Positions 22,894 to 29,034 of a stretch of DNA of 34,090 bases are shown here, piece after piece. The notes beneath the pieces are model-generated. The model made no database searches and was not told the DNA's origin. It saw nothing but the letters and a program-made list of their open reading frames with translations. The first letter of the stretch is position 1. The number at the start of each line of letters is the position of its first letter. Origin of the DNA: Candidatus Roizmanbacteria bacterium GW2011_GWA2_35_19 (GTDB lineage Bacteria; Patescibacteriota; Microgenomatia; UBA1406; GWC2-37-13). Both the position numbers and the translations under genes were made by a program. The stretch lies in the NCBI GenBank assembly GCA_000990565.1, contig LBQC01000013.1, positions 1 through 34,090 on the forward strand, in the 5' to 3' direction.

Positions 22894-23733
22894 ATGATTT
22901 CTGAATCATTAAAAAAATATTTTATTGCTACCGTTTCAAGCTTGGCTATCTTCGCCCTATTGTTACTTTATCTTTTTTTCCGCCGGGGCTATATAGATTT
23001 GTATATTGTCAATAAGGTTTTCGCTGGGTCATCATTAATAGTGCTTGCGTTAGTTCTTTTAATAGGAAGTCTTGGTCGTTTTTACAACTTTTTTGATCCC
23101 TGGCTTGTATACAGAAAACATCTGGGGATCATAAGCTTTATATTGGCTTTATTTCATGGAATTGTTTCACTTTTTTTTCTCCCGGGCAGATTTACTCTTA
23201 GCTATTTTTTGACAAACTATGTTACTTTTATTTTAGGACTACTTGGCTTAATCCTTCTTGGTTATTTATTTTTCATTTCATTTAAAGTATTTACAAGCAA
23301 AATGGACCCAAAAAAATGGTGGGCATACCAGGTATGGGGAGGGCGAGTAGCTGGATTACTCGTTTTCTTTCATTTGGTTTTGATGAAATATCCGGGTTGG
23401 ATCAGATGGTATCAAAATGGAGGAAATGATGAGTTGGTACGACCGTTTATGCCGCCTGCGAGCATTATCGCTGCAGCTTTTGGATTCTTTGTAATCTTAG
23501 TTCGCTTGTTTGAATCAATGAATCAAAAACTTGTAAAATCCATCACGCCAATTTTATTTATGGGATTAATAATTTTTGTCGGGTTGTCTTTCTATATAGG
23601 TAAATCAAAAACTCCAGTTGCCTTACCTATTAAGTGGGAAACCTGTATTCATCTTTATGGAAGCAGGGTTTTAAATAATTCTACAAAATGTGCTTCAATT
23701 GATGGCCGCGTAGTTACCAAATTAGAAAACTAG
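22894..23733 (+). CDS. Ferric-reductase-like (FRD/MsrQ-type) heme membrane protein
   Basis: This 279-residue protein has six or more helices. Histidines lie in the FRD pattern: YRKHLGIISFILALFHG in one helix and WGGRVAGLLVFFHLVLMKYP in a later one, which could bind heme b. An RW/Gly-rich loop (GWIRWYQNGG) joins them. There is no FAD/NADPH domain, so it resembles MsrQ or other stand-alone FRD proteins. The tail WETCIHLYGSR...NSTKCASIDGR has two cysteines that could form a disulfide outside the membrane. It pairs divergently with the CPVC membrane protein. Confidence 0.75.
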   Translation: MISESLKKYFIATVSSLAIFALLLLYLFFRRGYIDLYIVNKVFAGSSLIVLALVLLIGSLGRFYNFFDPWLVYRKHLGIISFILALFHGIVSLFFLPGRFTLSYFLTNYVTFILGLLGLILLGYLFFISFKVFTSKMDPKKWWAYQVWGGRVAGLLVFFHLVLMKYPGWIRWYQNGGNDELVRPFMPPASIIAAAFGFFVILVRLFESMNQKLVKSITPILFMGLIIFVGLSFYIGKSKTPVALPIKWETCIHLYGSRVLNNSTKCASIDGRVVTKLEN

Positions 23734-24314
23734 CTTTTATTCTTATAGCCCTTCTTGATCTTTGGATAATAAATAATAATTGTCATTAGTAAATTCATAA
23801 CTAAAAGATAAATTGGATATAAAGCAGTAGTAAAATTAAATCTTCCTAAAGCAAATAATGACAAACCGTGACGTAGGATATTTAGCAAGTATGTGAATAA
23901 TGTTTCGCTTGCAGGATTATTGATTGTCTTTCGGATTGTTGGCACAAAAGCTAGAGCATCTATTAACGTAACCAAGATAATAGAAAAAATTGGATTTTTT
24001 GTAATATACCAAGGAATTATTGATATTATAGATCCGATGAAAAAAACCTTATCCAATCTTGTCACATCTTTTGTCCCCTTTCTAAATGCAAGAATAGCGA
24101 TGATGATTACAATTGCGCCTGTTACTCCTGTTCCCCATGAGCCCGCTCCCCCACCACTTATCCACTGACCAAAAAACGCAAGTGTTACGATTATTGACCA
24201 AGTTAACCAAGTAAATAAATGTGGCTTTGTCTTTCCGCGGATTGTATCAACAATATAAGGAGTATGACCTATGACTGAAAGAATAATTGTTATTATCCCA
24301 AGCGACTCTTTCAT
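23730..24314 (-). CDS. PQ-loop-like multi-pass membrane protein
   Basis: This 194-residue protein has six or seven helices. Two similar loops, PYIVDTIRGKTKPHLFTW and PTIRKTINNPASETLFTY, occur in the first and second halves. This internal duplication is the pattern of PQ-loop/SWEET-type transporters, although the canonical PQ is degenerate. It could be a two-repeat small-molecule transporter; substrate unknown. TATACT lies 6 nt before the ATG. It overlaps the convergent FRD-like gene by 4 nt. Confidence 0.6.
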   Translation of the reverse strand: MKESLGIITIILSVIGHTPYIVDTIRGKTKPHLFTWLTWSIIVTLAFFGQWISGGGAGSWGTGVTGAIVIIIAILAFRKGTKDVTRLDKVFFIGSIISIIPWYITKNPIFSIILVTLIDALAFVPTIRKTINNPASETLFTYLLNILRHGLSLFALGRFNFTTALYPIYLLVMNLLMTIIIYYPKIKKGYKNKS

Positions 24315-24320
24315 TAAATG

Positions 24321-24326
24321 AGTATA
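24321..24326 (-). promoter_or_regulatory. -10 box for the PQ-loop-like gene (leaderless)
   Basis: TATACT on the minus strand, 6 nt from the ATG at 24314. Confidence 0.6.
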
Positions 24327-24419
24327 TCAGACAATATTTTACTTATAAAAGATAAGTATTAGAGATTGTTAAAGCATTTAAGTCTGGAACAGCATAATTT
24401 TTAAATTATAAAGAATGAC

Positions 24420-24448
24420 TTGACTTACAGAATATATTGTAGTATATT
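24420..24448 (+). promoter_or_regulatory. Consensus promoter of the 24476-24890 pair
   Basis: TTGACT (24420-24425) and TATATT (24443-24448) are separated by 17 nt. A leader of about 20 nt without an obvious ribosome site precedes the ATG at 24476. Confidence 0.65.
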
Positions 24449-24475
24449 TAATTCTATTACAATTTCATAAACTAT

Positions 24476-24880
24476 ATGAGCTTTATAATAATAAAGAAAG
24501 GAACAAGAAAGAGTCCTTCTCAGATTAACATATCTGAATCTGCTAAGACGATCACATTTTCTGCAGGATTTTTTAGAACTTATAAAATAAGTGTAATAAG
24601 GACACCATACATAAGATTAGCTGTAGATATTACCTCTAAAGAAATTGCGTTTGAATTTGCAGAACTTGATAAAAAGAATAGTGAATATTTAAAACTGACC
24701 CCTACAATATCAAAAACCTCTGCATCATGTTCCGTTAATTCCATTTTATCAACATTCTCTACTGATATAAAAGAAATATCTGGTATTTATAAAGATGGAG
24801 CAATATCAGGGCCAGTTAAAATAAATGGTTTTTCAGAGCATGGATTTATTATTAAAATAAAAAATAGAGAAATAGTTTAA
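24476..24880 (+). CDS. Hypothetical beta-rich protein
   Basis: This 134-residue soluble protein has alternating hydrophobic strands (FIIIKKGTRKS, YKISVIRTPYIRLAVDIT, IAFEFAELDKK, GFIIKIKNREIV). There is no signal peptide, Cys pair or catalytic motif. It is followed after 9 nt by a 55-residue membrane gene, suggesting a two-gene unit. Its promoter has a clear -35, unlike most genes here. Not recognised; a small beta-barrel or PH-like fold is possible. Confidence 0.5.
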   Translation: MSFIIIKKGTRKSPSQINISESAKTITFSAGFFRTYKISVIRTPYIRLAVDITSKEIAFEFAELDKKNSEYLKLTPTISKTSASCSVNSILSTFSTDIKEISGIYKDGAISGPVKINGFSEHGFIIKIKNREIV

Positions 24881-24889
24881 TCGACAAGT

Positions 24890-25057
24890 ATGTATTACTT
24901 TAATCAAATCAAAATACAAGGACAAAGTCTGTTTTTATTGCTATTGTTTATCGCAATTATGATTCTTTTATTGACGGTTATTGGAGGAAAAGCAGATATT
25001 AAGGAATTAAACATAACGGTTTTACACGAAGTATTACGATTCACTTTGAAAAAGTAG
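24890..25057 (+). CDS. 55-residue single-helix membrane protein
   Basis: This ORF is too short for the track and begins 9 nt after the preceding stop. It has one strong membrane helix (LFLLLFIAIMILLLTVIGG) followed by a short amphipathic tail (HEVLRFTLKK). With the 24476 gene it may form a soluble plus membrane-anchored pair. There is no ribosome site and no independent promoter. Function unknown. Confidence 0.5.
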   Translation: MYYFNQIKIQGQSLFLLLLFIAIMILLLTVIGGKADIKELNITVLHEVLRFTLKK

Positions 25058-25138
25058 TTATTTCATTTTTATATTTAATTTTGTTTTTTTTGCGCTACGC
25101 TCACAAGGTTGGCGCCTCTTAATCCCAAAAAATAAATA

Positions 25139-25165
25139 TTTTCACACCCTACGGGTGAAATGAAA
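25139..25165 (-). terminator. Probable terminator of the LytR_C gene
   Basis: On the minus strand TTTCACCC-gta-GGGTGTGAAA forms a stem with one bulge, followed by a T-rich run (ATATTTATTTTTT). It lies about 20 nt after the stop of the 25181 gene. Confidence 0.6.
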
Positions 25166-25180
25166 GGGATATGAATTTTT

Positions 25181-25798
25181 TTATGGTGTTGGAGTGAGCG
25201 TTGGCGTTACCGTGATAGTCGGAGTTGGAGAGGTATTAGGTTGAGCGGTAGGACTCGGTGTTGTGCTACTAGTAGGAGATGCTGACTTGGTTGGTGTCGC
25301 TGTTACAAAAATCTTGCCTCCAGTTACAATGATGACGTCAAATTCATTTTCACTATCAAGTTCTGACGATTTAGTTTTGATTTCATCAAATGAAGATTCG
25401 AGTTCATCTTTAATGTTACTTATAATTTCTTCAAAATTAACTTTTGCTTCAATAGTTGTCACTGAGTTATCAAACTCTTCAGCATTACCAGTCTTAATGT
25501 TATCAGCGCTATACCCCGCTTCCTCAAGTGCCTTGACGACTTCACCCGCCTGGCCTGGCGTACCGGTCCCATTTATGACCTGAATCTTAACAGTTGATTT
25601 TTCAATTTTTGGTTTTTCAGTTGGAGTCGGCTCACTTTTTTCTGCGACTACCTCTTTTTTTTCTTCTGTTTTTTTTGGTTGCTTGGACATTATGTATCCA
25701 CCAATAATAGCTGCAAGAATAACAACACCAATAATAACTAGTAAGGTCTTATTATTTTTCTTTGGAGGAGCCGGAAATGTATTTAAATTATCGTCCAT
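25181..25798 (-). CDS. Membrane-anchored LytR C-terminal domain protein
   Basis: This 205-residue protein has a short cytoplasmic start, one transmembrane helix (LLVIIGVVILAAIIGGYIM), a charged and Pro-rich linker, then a LytR_C domain with IQVINGTGTPGQAGEVVKAL and EEAGYSADNIKTG. The C-terminal tail is Thr/Pro-rich (TPTITVTPTLTPTP), likely an extended or glycosylated stalk. LytR_C domains accompany cell-envelope assembly proteins, but the catalytic LCP domain is absent here. A TATAAT box lies 12 nt before the ATG, so a very short leader is expected. A probable terminator follows. Confidence 0.8.
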   Translation of the reverse strand: MDDNLNTFPAPPKKNNKTLLVIIGVVILAAIIGGYIMSKQPKKTEEKKEVVAEKSEPTPTEKPKIEKSTVKIQVINGTGTPGQAGEVVKALEEAGYSADNIKTGNAEEFDNSVTTIEAKVNFEEIISNIKDELESSFDEIKTKSSELDSENEFDVIIVTGGKIFVTATPTKSASPTSSTTPSPTAQPNTSPTPTITVTPTLTPTP

Positions 25799-25871
25799 AA
25801 GTACAAAACTATTATAACGCCTATTATTTATTCGTCAACCCCAAAATTGTTTAATAAAAAATTTTTCGCTT

Positions 25872-25896
25872 GCCCGCTTGTGCAAAGCACTCGGGC
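25872..25896. repeat. GC-rich hairpin
   Basis: GCCCG-ctt-GTGC-aaa-GCAC-t-CGGGC forms a strong stem between the SDR and LytR_C genes. It has no following T-run, so it is more like a REP-type palindrome than a terminator. Confidence 0.5.
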
Positions 25897-25934
25897 CTGG
25901 AACAACTTGGTCATTATAGCGCTTATTAAAATAA

Positions 25935-26684
25935 TTAGCTTTTATGACGGCTTCCACCATCTACATATAAAAATAGCCCGTTAATATATTTTGCCTTATC
26001 ACTTACTAAATAACTTACCGCCTCAGCAATATCTTCGGGAGTTGGTACCCTTTTCATGGGGTTTGAATCGGCAAATTTTTTCCACATATTGTCATCCTCC
26101 AGACCAAAGCCAATCCAATTATCTGTTCTGGTTGTACCCGGGCAGATAGCATTTATCCTAAAGCCTTCTGGTGCAAGTTCTATTGCTAGCGATTTCACCA
26201 GATTGGCTACTCCAGCGGAAGCTACAGAATAGGCAAGGGCGCCTATCTGCGGTTTTTCCTCTACACTTGATGTATTCAAAATTATTTGTGGAAATTTTGT
26301 TTTTTTTAAAAGTTGGTAAAAATATTTTGGTACTAAAAATGAAGAATCCAGTTTGCTATTTAATACAAATTTCCAGTCTTCAAAAGATGTTTTTTTAAAA
26401 CTATGTGGCTTATCATGCATGCCGCTTACAACCAATACATCCAAATGATCATATTTTTTAGAAAACTCTTCAACAGAATCTTTAACATTTCTTTCATTAC
26501 CACCGTCTAGTTTTAACAAAAGTCCATTTTTATTAATTTCAGTAAAAACTTTTTCACCAGCAGCCTTGTCATAACAATAAGTTACAACTACTTCAAAACC
26601 TTCCTTGTGAAGTTTTAAAGCAATCGTACGACCAATCCCTCTGGAAGAACCTGTTACTAAAGCAACTTTATTATTAGACTTCAT
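25935..26684 (-). CDS. Short-chain dehydrogenase/reductase lacking the catalytic Lys
   Basis: This 249-residue protein has the SDR cofactor motif VTGSSRGIGRTIAL, catalytic-type Ser139/140 (LNTSSVEEK), PGTTRTD and the C-terminal YINGLFLYVDGGSR, all FabG-like. The normal YxxxK active site reads Y152-SVA-S156, so the Lys that lowers the Tyr pKa and binds ribose is a Ser. The NNAG motif is also changed, to VVSG. It may be inactive, use another residue, or have a binding role. CATAAT lies 6 nt before the ATG. Confidence 0.85.
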   Translation of the reverse strand: MKSNNKVALVTGSSRGIGRTIALKLHKEGFEVVVTYCYDKAAGEKVFTEINKNGLLLKLDGGNERNVKDSVEEFSKKYDHLDVLVVSGMHDKPHSFKKTSFEDWKFVLNSKLDSSFLVPKYFYQLLKKTKFPQIILNTSSVEEKPQIGALAYSVASAGVANLVKSLAIELAPEGFRINAICPGTTRTDNWIGFGLEDDNMWKKFADSNPMKRVPTPEDIAEAVSYLVSDKAKYINGLFLYVDGGSRHKS

Positions 26685-26690
26685 GGTTTG

Positions 26691-26696
26691 ATTATG
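26691..26696 (-). promoter_or_regulatory. -10 box for the SDR gene (leaderless)
   Basis: CATAAT on the minus strand, 6 nt from the ATG at 26684. Confidence 0.5.
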
Positions 26697-26730
26697 TCAA
26701 AAAAGAGATAATAGAATTTTGCCCACCAGC

Positions 26731-26757
26731 GTGCATTTCTTCGCGAAGAGCACACGA
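26731..26757. repeat. Hairpin with CTTCGCGAAG core
   Basis: GTGC...CTTCGCGAAG...GCAC is an inverted repeat after the 26777 gene on the minus strand. No adjacent T-run; it could be a weak terminator or a REP-like palindrome. Confidence 0.4.
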
Positions 26758-26776
26758 ATTTGGAATTTCTTAATTT

Positions 26777-27199
26777 TCATAGTTTAATTTTAATATCCTC
26801 AAAATTAATTTTGGTTTTTTTCCCGTAAAGATCTTTTCTCATTTCTAAAGCAACGCTTGAGTAGTTTTGATGATTAATTTTTTCAATAAATTTTCTTAAA
26901 GAATATATAACGTTATCTTCTGCATATAATAATGAGTTATAAAGTTCAAGTTTAAGCTCTCTATGTAATGTTTTAATATCAAGAATATCTTCTCTGTAAA
27001 ATCTAAGATGTTTAAGTTCACTCTTTGGATTTAAGCTTGTCCACATAAGAATCATCAATGCTTTGTAACGTTGTTCTTTGAAGTTAAATTCACGTTCATT
27101 AATCTTCCCCTTCGATTGGAGAAAAGACTGGAAAAAATTTCCTATTAGTCCGCCAATTCCCAAGGAAGTTAAAATTGTTGTAATTGTCCCTAAATCCAT
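26777..27199 (-). CDS. Hypothetical protein with N-terminal membrane helix
   Basis: This 140-residue protein begins with a Gly-rich hydrophobic segment (ITTILTSLGIGGLIGNFFQS), likely a membrane anchor. A cytoplasmic helical region rich in charged residues follows (INEREFNFKEQRYKALMILM, REDILDIKTLHRELKLELYN). I recall similar short proteins scattered among bacterial mobile regions, without a function. TATAAT lies about 11 nt before the ATG. It is followed by a CTTCGCGAAG hairpin. Confidence 0.5.
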   Translation of the reverse strand: MDLGTITTILTSLGIGGLIGNFFQSFLQSKGKINEREFNFKEQRYKALMILMWTSLNPKSELKHLRFYREDILDIKTLHRELKLELYNSLLYAEDNVIYSLRKFIEKINHQNYSSVALEMRKDLYGKKTKINFEDIKIKL

Positions 27200-27211
27200 A
27201 TTATTCGCTGA

Positions 27212-27454
27212 TTATACAAAATTATGCTTATTAGTGAAAGCTCTTCCTGATCCTGATTTAAGATATTTTTCAAAGTCAAAAGCAGTGTATTTGTTGGAGA
27301 AGGCAAAGTAAGAAATAGGTTTTACAGGAAGTAGTGGTTTAGTTGCAGGAACATATCCTTTATTGTGTCGTTCTATTCTTTCTTTCAAATTGTTTGTGCA
27401 GCCAATATATGGCCTATCGGTTCTACATTTTAGGATATAAACATAGTGAAACAT
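27212..27454 (-). CDS. GIY-YIG domain endonuclease-like protein
   Basis: This 80-residue single-domain protein has the GIY-YIG core: YVYILKC, then YIGCTNNLKERIERHNKG, and a C-terminal FDFEKYLKSGSGR with the conserved acidic residue and Lys. It belongs to the UPF0213/YhbQ-like group found as stand-alone small nucleases. Upstream is AAGGAGG, but part of it pairs in an AGGAG-aattc-CTCCT hairpin that could mask it. DNA repair and mobile-element roles are both possible. Confidence 0.85.
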   Translation of the reverse strand: MFHYVYILKCRTDRPYIGCTNNLKERIERHNKGYVPATKPLLPVKPISYFAFSNKYTAFDFEKYLKSGSGRAFTNKHNFV

Positions 27455-27457
27455 ATT

Positions 27458-27473
27458 AGGAGAATTCCTCCTT
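27458..27473 (-). promoter_or_regulatory. Shine-Dalgarno enclosed in a short hairpin
   Basis: The arms AGGAG and CTCCT flank a 5-nt loop and include most of the AAGGAGG upstream of the GIY-YIG start. The SD is 12 nt from the ATG, longer than usual. Confidence 0.45.
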
Positions 27474-27525
27474 CGTTAAAACTTAGTTTACTTTATTTGA
27501 AGCTGGGATAAAAGAACAAAAACAG

Positions 27526-27540
27526 GCGGACTGCGTCCGC
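27526..27540 (-). terminator. Terminator downstream of tRNA-Ser(CGA)
   Basis: GCGGAC-tgc-GTCCGC is a perfect 6-bp stem; on the minus strand it is followed by a T-rich stretch (CTGTTTTTGTTCTTTT). It lies about 50 nt past the tRNA 3' end. Confidence 0.6.
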
Positions 27541-27590
27541 TGAAACCCGATGAAGCCCTCCTACGCCCTTCGGGCTTCGGCGGGTGAAAG

Positions 27591-27675
27591 CGGAGGGTAG
27601 AGGATTTGAACCTCTGTAGGGATTACTCCCTCGAGTTTTCGAAACTCGTGCAATTGGCCGCTATGCGAACCCTCC
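27591..27675 (-). tRNA. tRNA-Ser(CGA)
   Basis: The acceptor arms GGAGGGT and ACCCTCC pair fully, with G as discriminator base. The anticodon stem CGAGT/ACTCG encloses the loop TTCGAAA, giving anticodon CGA (codon UCG). A long variable arm (AGGGAGTAATCCCT) marks it as class II, and the T-arm is AGAGGTTCAAATCCTCT. CCA is not encoded. Confidence 0.93.
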
Positions 27676-27678
27676 ATT

Positions 27679-27728
27679 AGAAACCGTTGACGAGTCGAAC
27701 ATCATTTCGTTACGAGTTTACGGTTTCT
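27679..27728. repeat. 9-bp inverted repeat upstream of tRNA-Ser
   Basis: AGAAACCGT and ACGGTTTCT are exact complements 32 nt apart. The interior has CGAGTCG and ACGAGT, which may pair further. Role unknown. Confidence 0.5.
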
Positions 27729-27732
27729 TATG

Positions 27733-27779
27733 TCCGCCTAAGTTCGCTCCCCGCCTAAGGCGGGGTAAGAACGGGCGGA
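27733..27779. repeat. Long GC-rich multi-segment hairpin
   Basis: Three nested arms pair: TCCGCC/GGCGGA, GTTC/GAAC and CCCCGCC/GGCGGGG around TAA. No T-run follows on either strand, so it looks like a REP/MITE-type palindrome rather than a terminator. The core resembles CCCCGCCATGGCGGGG near 33969. Confidence 0.65.
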
Positions 27780-27818
27780 TCCATATAGTTCTATTTTACC
27801 AAAGCAAGAGCGATTTAG

Positions 27819-28385
27819 TTATAGAGGCAGAAAAAACGAAGCGGCCAAAATACTTAAAAGAAAAGTAATTAATCCCCCTAATATATCAAGTACATAATGT
27901 TGTTTAACAAACACAGTTGAAAGTGTTATTAAGAGACAAATAGTTAAAATAATTATTAAAGAAGTAGGAATTGCTAAGTATAAAAAATATGAACAAATCA
28001 ATGTTGCAAATATATGAGCACTTGGAAAACCATTAGTATCTTCATCATGTTTATATATAAGTAAAATTAGCTTACTGAATATATCACTTCCCTGCACAAT
28101 TGGTCTTTTAACACCATTAGGAAAAAAGTACCAGAATAATCCAGCTAAAATATAGGAAATAATATAGCTGACGAAAAAAACATAAATATATTTTGTATTC
28201 CACAGTAAAAATATAGTTGCAATAATGTAAAGAAAATAACTGACATAAGGGATAATAAATATTGGAATAAATGGAATATGGTCGTCGAATATAATTTTCC
28301 AATAATATTTAGATTTCCTTTTGTTTAATGGAATATATATGCTTTTCACCAGCAAAAAGAGAGCTAAGAGGTAAAATTTATCCAT
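27819..28385 (-). CDS. PAP2-family membrane phosphatase
   Basis: This 188-residue protein has about five membrane helices. The active-site pieces are in order: VKRPIVQG (C1), NGFPSAHIFATL (PSxH, C2) and STVFVKQHYVLDILGG (H-x3-D, C3). The C3 Arg is replaced, giving the S-x-x-x-x-K-Q-H-x-x-x-D form seen in the inositolphosphotransferase-like branch. Such enzymes dephosphorylate lipid phosphates or transfer phospho-head groups at the membrane outer face. TATAAT lies 5 nt before the ATG. Confidence 0.8.
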   Translation of the reverse strand: MDKFYLLALFLLVKSIYIPLNKRKSKYYWKIIFDDHIPFIPIFIIPYVSYFLYIIATIFLLWNTKYIYVFFVSYIISYILAGLFWYFFPNGVKRPIVQGSDIFSKLILLIYKHDEDTNGFPSAHIFATLICSYFLYLAIPTSLIIILTICLLITLSTVFVKQHYVLDILGGLITFLLSILAASFFLPL

Positions 28386-28390
28386 AATAT

Positions 28391-28396
28391 ATTATA
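28391..28396 (-). promoter_or_regulatory. -10 box for the PAP2 gene (leaderless)
   Basis: TATAAT on the minus strand, 5 nt from the ATG at 28385. Confidence 0.6.
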
Positions 28397-28455
28397 ACTT
28401 CAATTGTGATTAATACCCATTTGAAGTAAAATTAGATCCTGAATAGGTAGTTTAT

Positions 28456-28531
28456 GGCGCGTTGGCGAAGTGGAAACGCAGATGTCTGCAAAACATCTAC
28501 CGCGGGGGTTCGATTCCCCCACGCGCCTCCA
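28456..28531 (+). tRNA. tRNA-Cys(GCA)
   Basis: The acceptor arms GGCGCGT and ACGCGCC pair, with U73 as expected for Cys tRNA. The anticodon stem GATGT/ACATC has loop CTGCAAA, giving anticodon GCA. The T-arm is GGGGGTTCGATTCCCCC. CCA is encoded (28529-28531), and an mRNA start codon follows only 3 nt later. Confidence 0.95.
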
Positions 28532-28534
28532 AGT

Positions 28535-28825
28535 ATGATTGTTCATCTGGCATTGTACAAATGGAAAAAGACAGCAAATAAAGAAGAGGTAAATAGGATA
28601 GTAAAGAAAATAAAATTATTAAAGAATAGAATTGAGGGAATAAAAGACATAAAAGCTGGTGAAAATTTTTCTAAATATAATTTAGGATATAGTCATGCTT
28701 TTGTAGTATTTGCTGAAGATAAAAAATCCTTAGAAAAATACAAGAACAATAAAACCCATAAAGAAATTGCGATTAAAATAGAAAGGATCGAAGAGGAGTC
28801 ATTAGGATTTGATTTCGAAGACTAA
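28535..28825 (+). CDS. Stress-responsive Dabb (A/B barrel) domain protein
   Basis: This 96-residue protein fits the Dabb ferredoxin-like dimeric barrel. It starts MIVHLALYKWKK, with a helix NKEEVNRIVKKIKLLKNRI, then IKDIKAGENFSKYNLGYSHA and FVVFAEDKKSLEKYKNN. The His of MIVHLALYKW and the HKE of the last helix are typical. The track ORF start at 28454 reads through the tRNA; the true start is the ATG at 28535, 3 nt after the tRNA-Cys CCA. tRNA 3' processing would leave a nearly leaderless mRNA. Confidence 0.75.
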   Translation: MIVHLALYKWKKTANKEEVNRIVKKIKLLKNRIEGIKDIKAGENFSKYNLGYSHAFVVFAEDKKSLEKYKNNKTHKEIAIKIERIEEESLGFDFED

Positions 28826-28830
28826 CGTAA

Positions 28831-28912
28831 GGAGGGTGGGCAGGACGGTAATGCGCGAGTCTTGAAAACTCGTGAGCGTAAGCTCTAACAGGTTCGACCC
28901 CTGTACCCTCCG
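28831..28912 (+). tRNA. tRNA-Ser(TGA)
   Basis: The acceptor arms GGAGGGT and ACCCTCC pair and G is the discriminator. The anticodon stem CGAGT/ACTCG has loop CTTGAAA, giving anticodon TGA (codon UCA). The class II variable arm is GAGCGTAAGCTC and the T-arm ACAGGTTCGACCCCTGT. CCA is not encoded. It lies 5 nt after the Dabb gene, in the same direction as the tRNA-Cys. Confidence 0.93.
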
Positions 28913-28956
28913 CAACGTAAAAAATTTTCAAAAAAAGTTTGAAAATTTTAACGTTG
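28913..28956 (+). terminator. Long AT-rich hairpin after tRNA-Ser
   Basis: CAACGT and AAAATTTTCA pair with TGAAAATTTT and ACGTTG around an A-rich loop. It directly follows the tRNA and may terminate or protect the tRNA-Cys/Dabb/tRNA-Ser transcript, but lacks a classical T-run. Confidence 0.45.
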
Positions 28957-28958
28957 CT

Positions 28959-28995
28959 GGGACGTTGAAATTTTGTTAAAAATTTCTTACGTCCC
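28959..28995 (+). repeat. Second AT-rich hairpin
   Basis: GGGACGT and GAAATTTT pair with AAAAATTTC and ACGTCCC. It lies 2 nt after the first hairpin and shares its ACGTTG and AAATTTT sequences, so the two may be a duplicated element. Confidence 0.5.
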
Positions 28996-29021
28996 GCTTT
29001 CGAAAATTTTAGTCACTTTGA

Positions 29022-29027
29022 TATAAT
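29022..29027 (+). promoter_or_regulatory. -10 box for the MBL-Nudix-VKOR-PyrD operon (leaderless)
   Basis: TATAAT ends 7 nt before the ATG at 29035. Confidence 0.65.
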
Positions 29028-29034
29028 TATTTTA

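Noticed and set aside
28454-28534. N-terminal extension of the Dabb protein as in the ORF track
   Set aside because: These codons are the tRNA-Cys gene; the start is the ATG at 28535.
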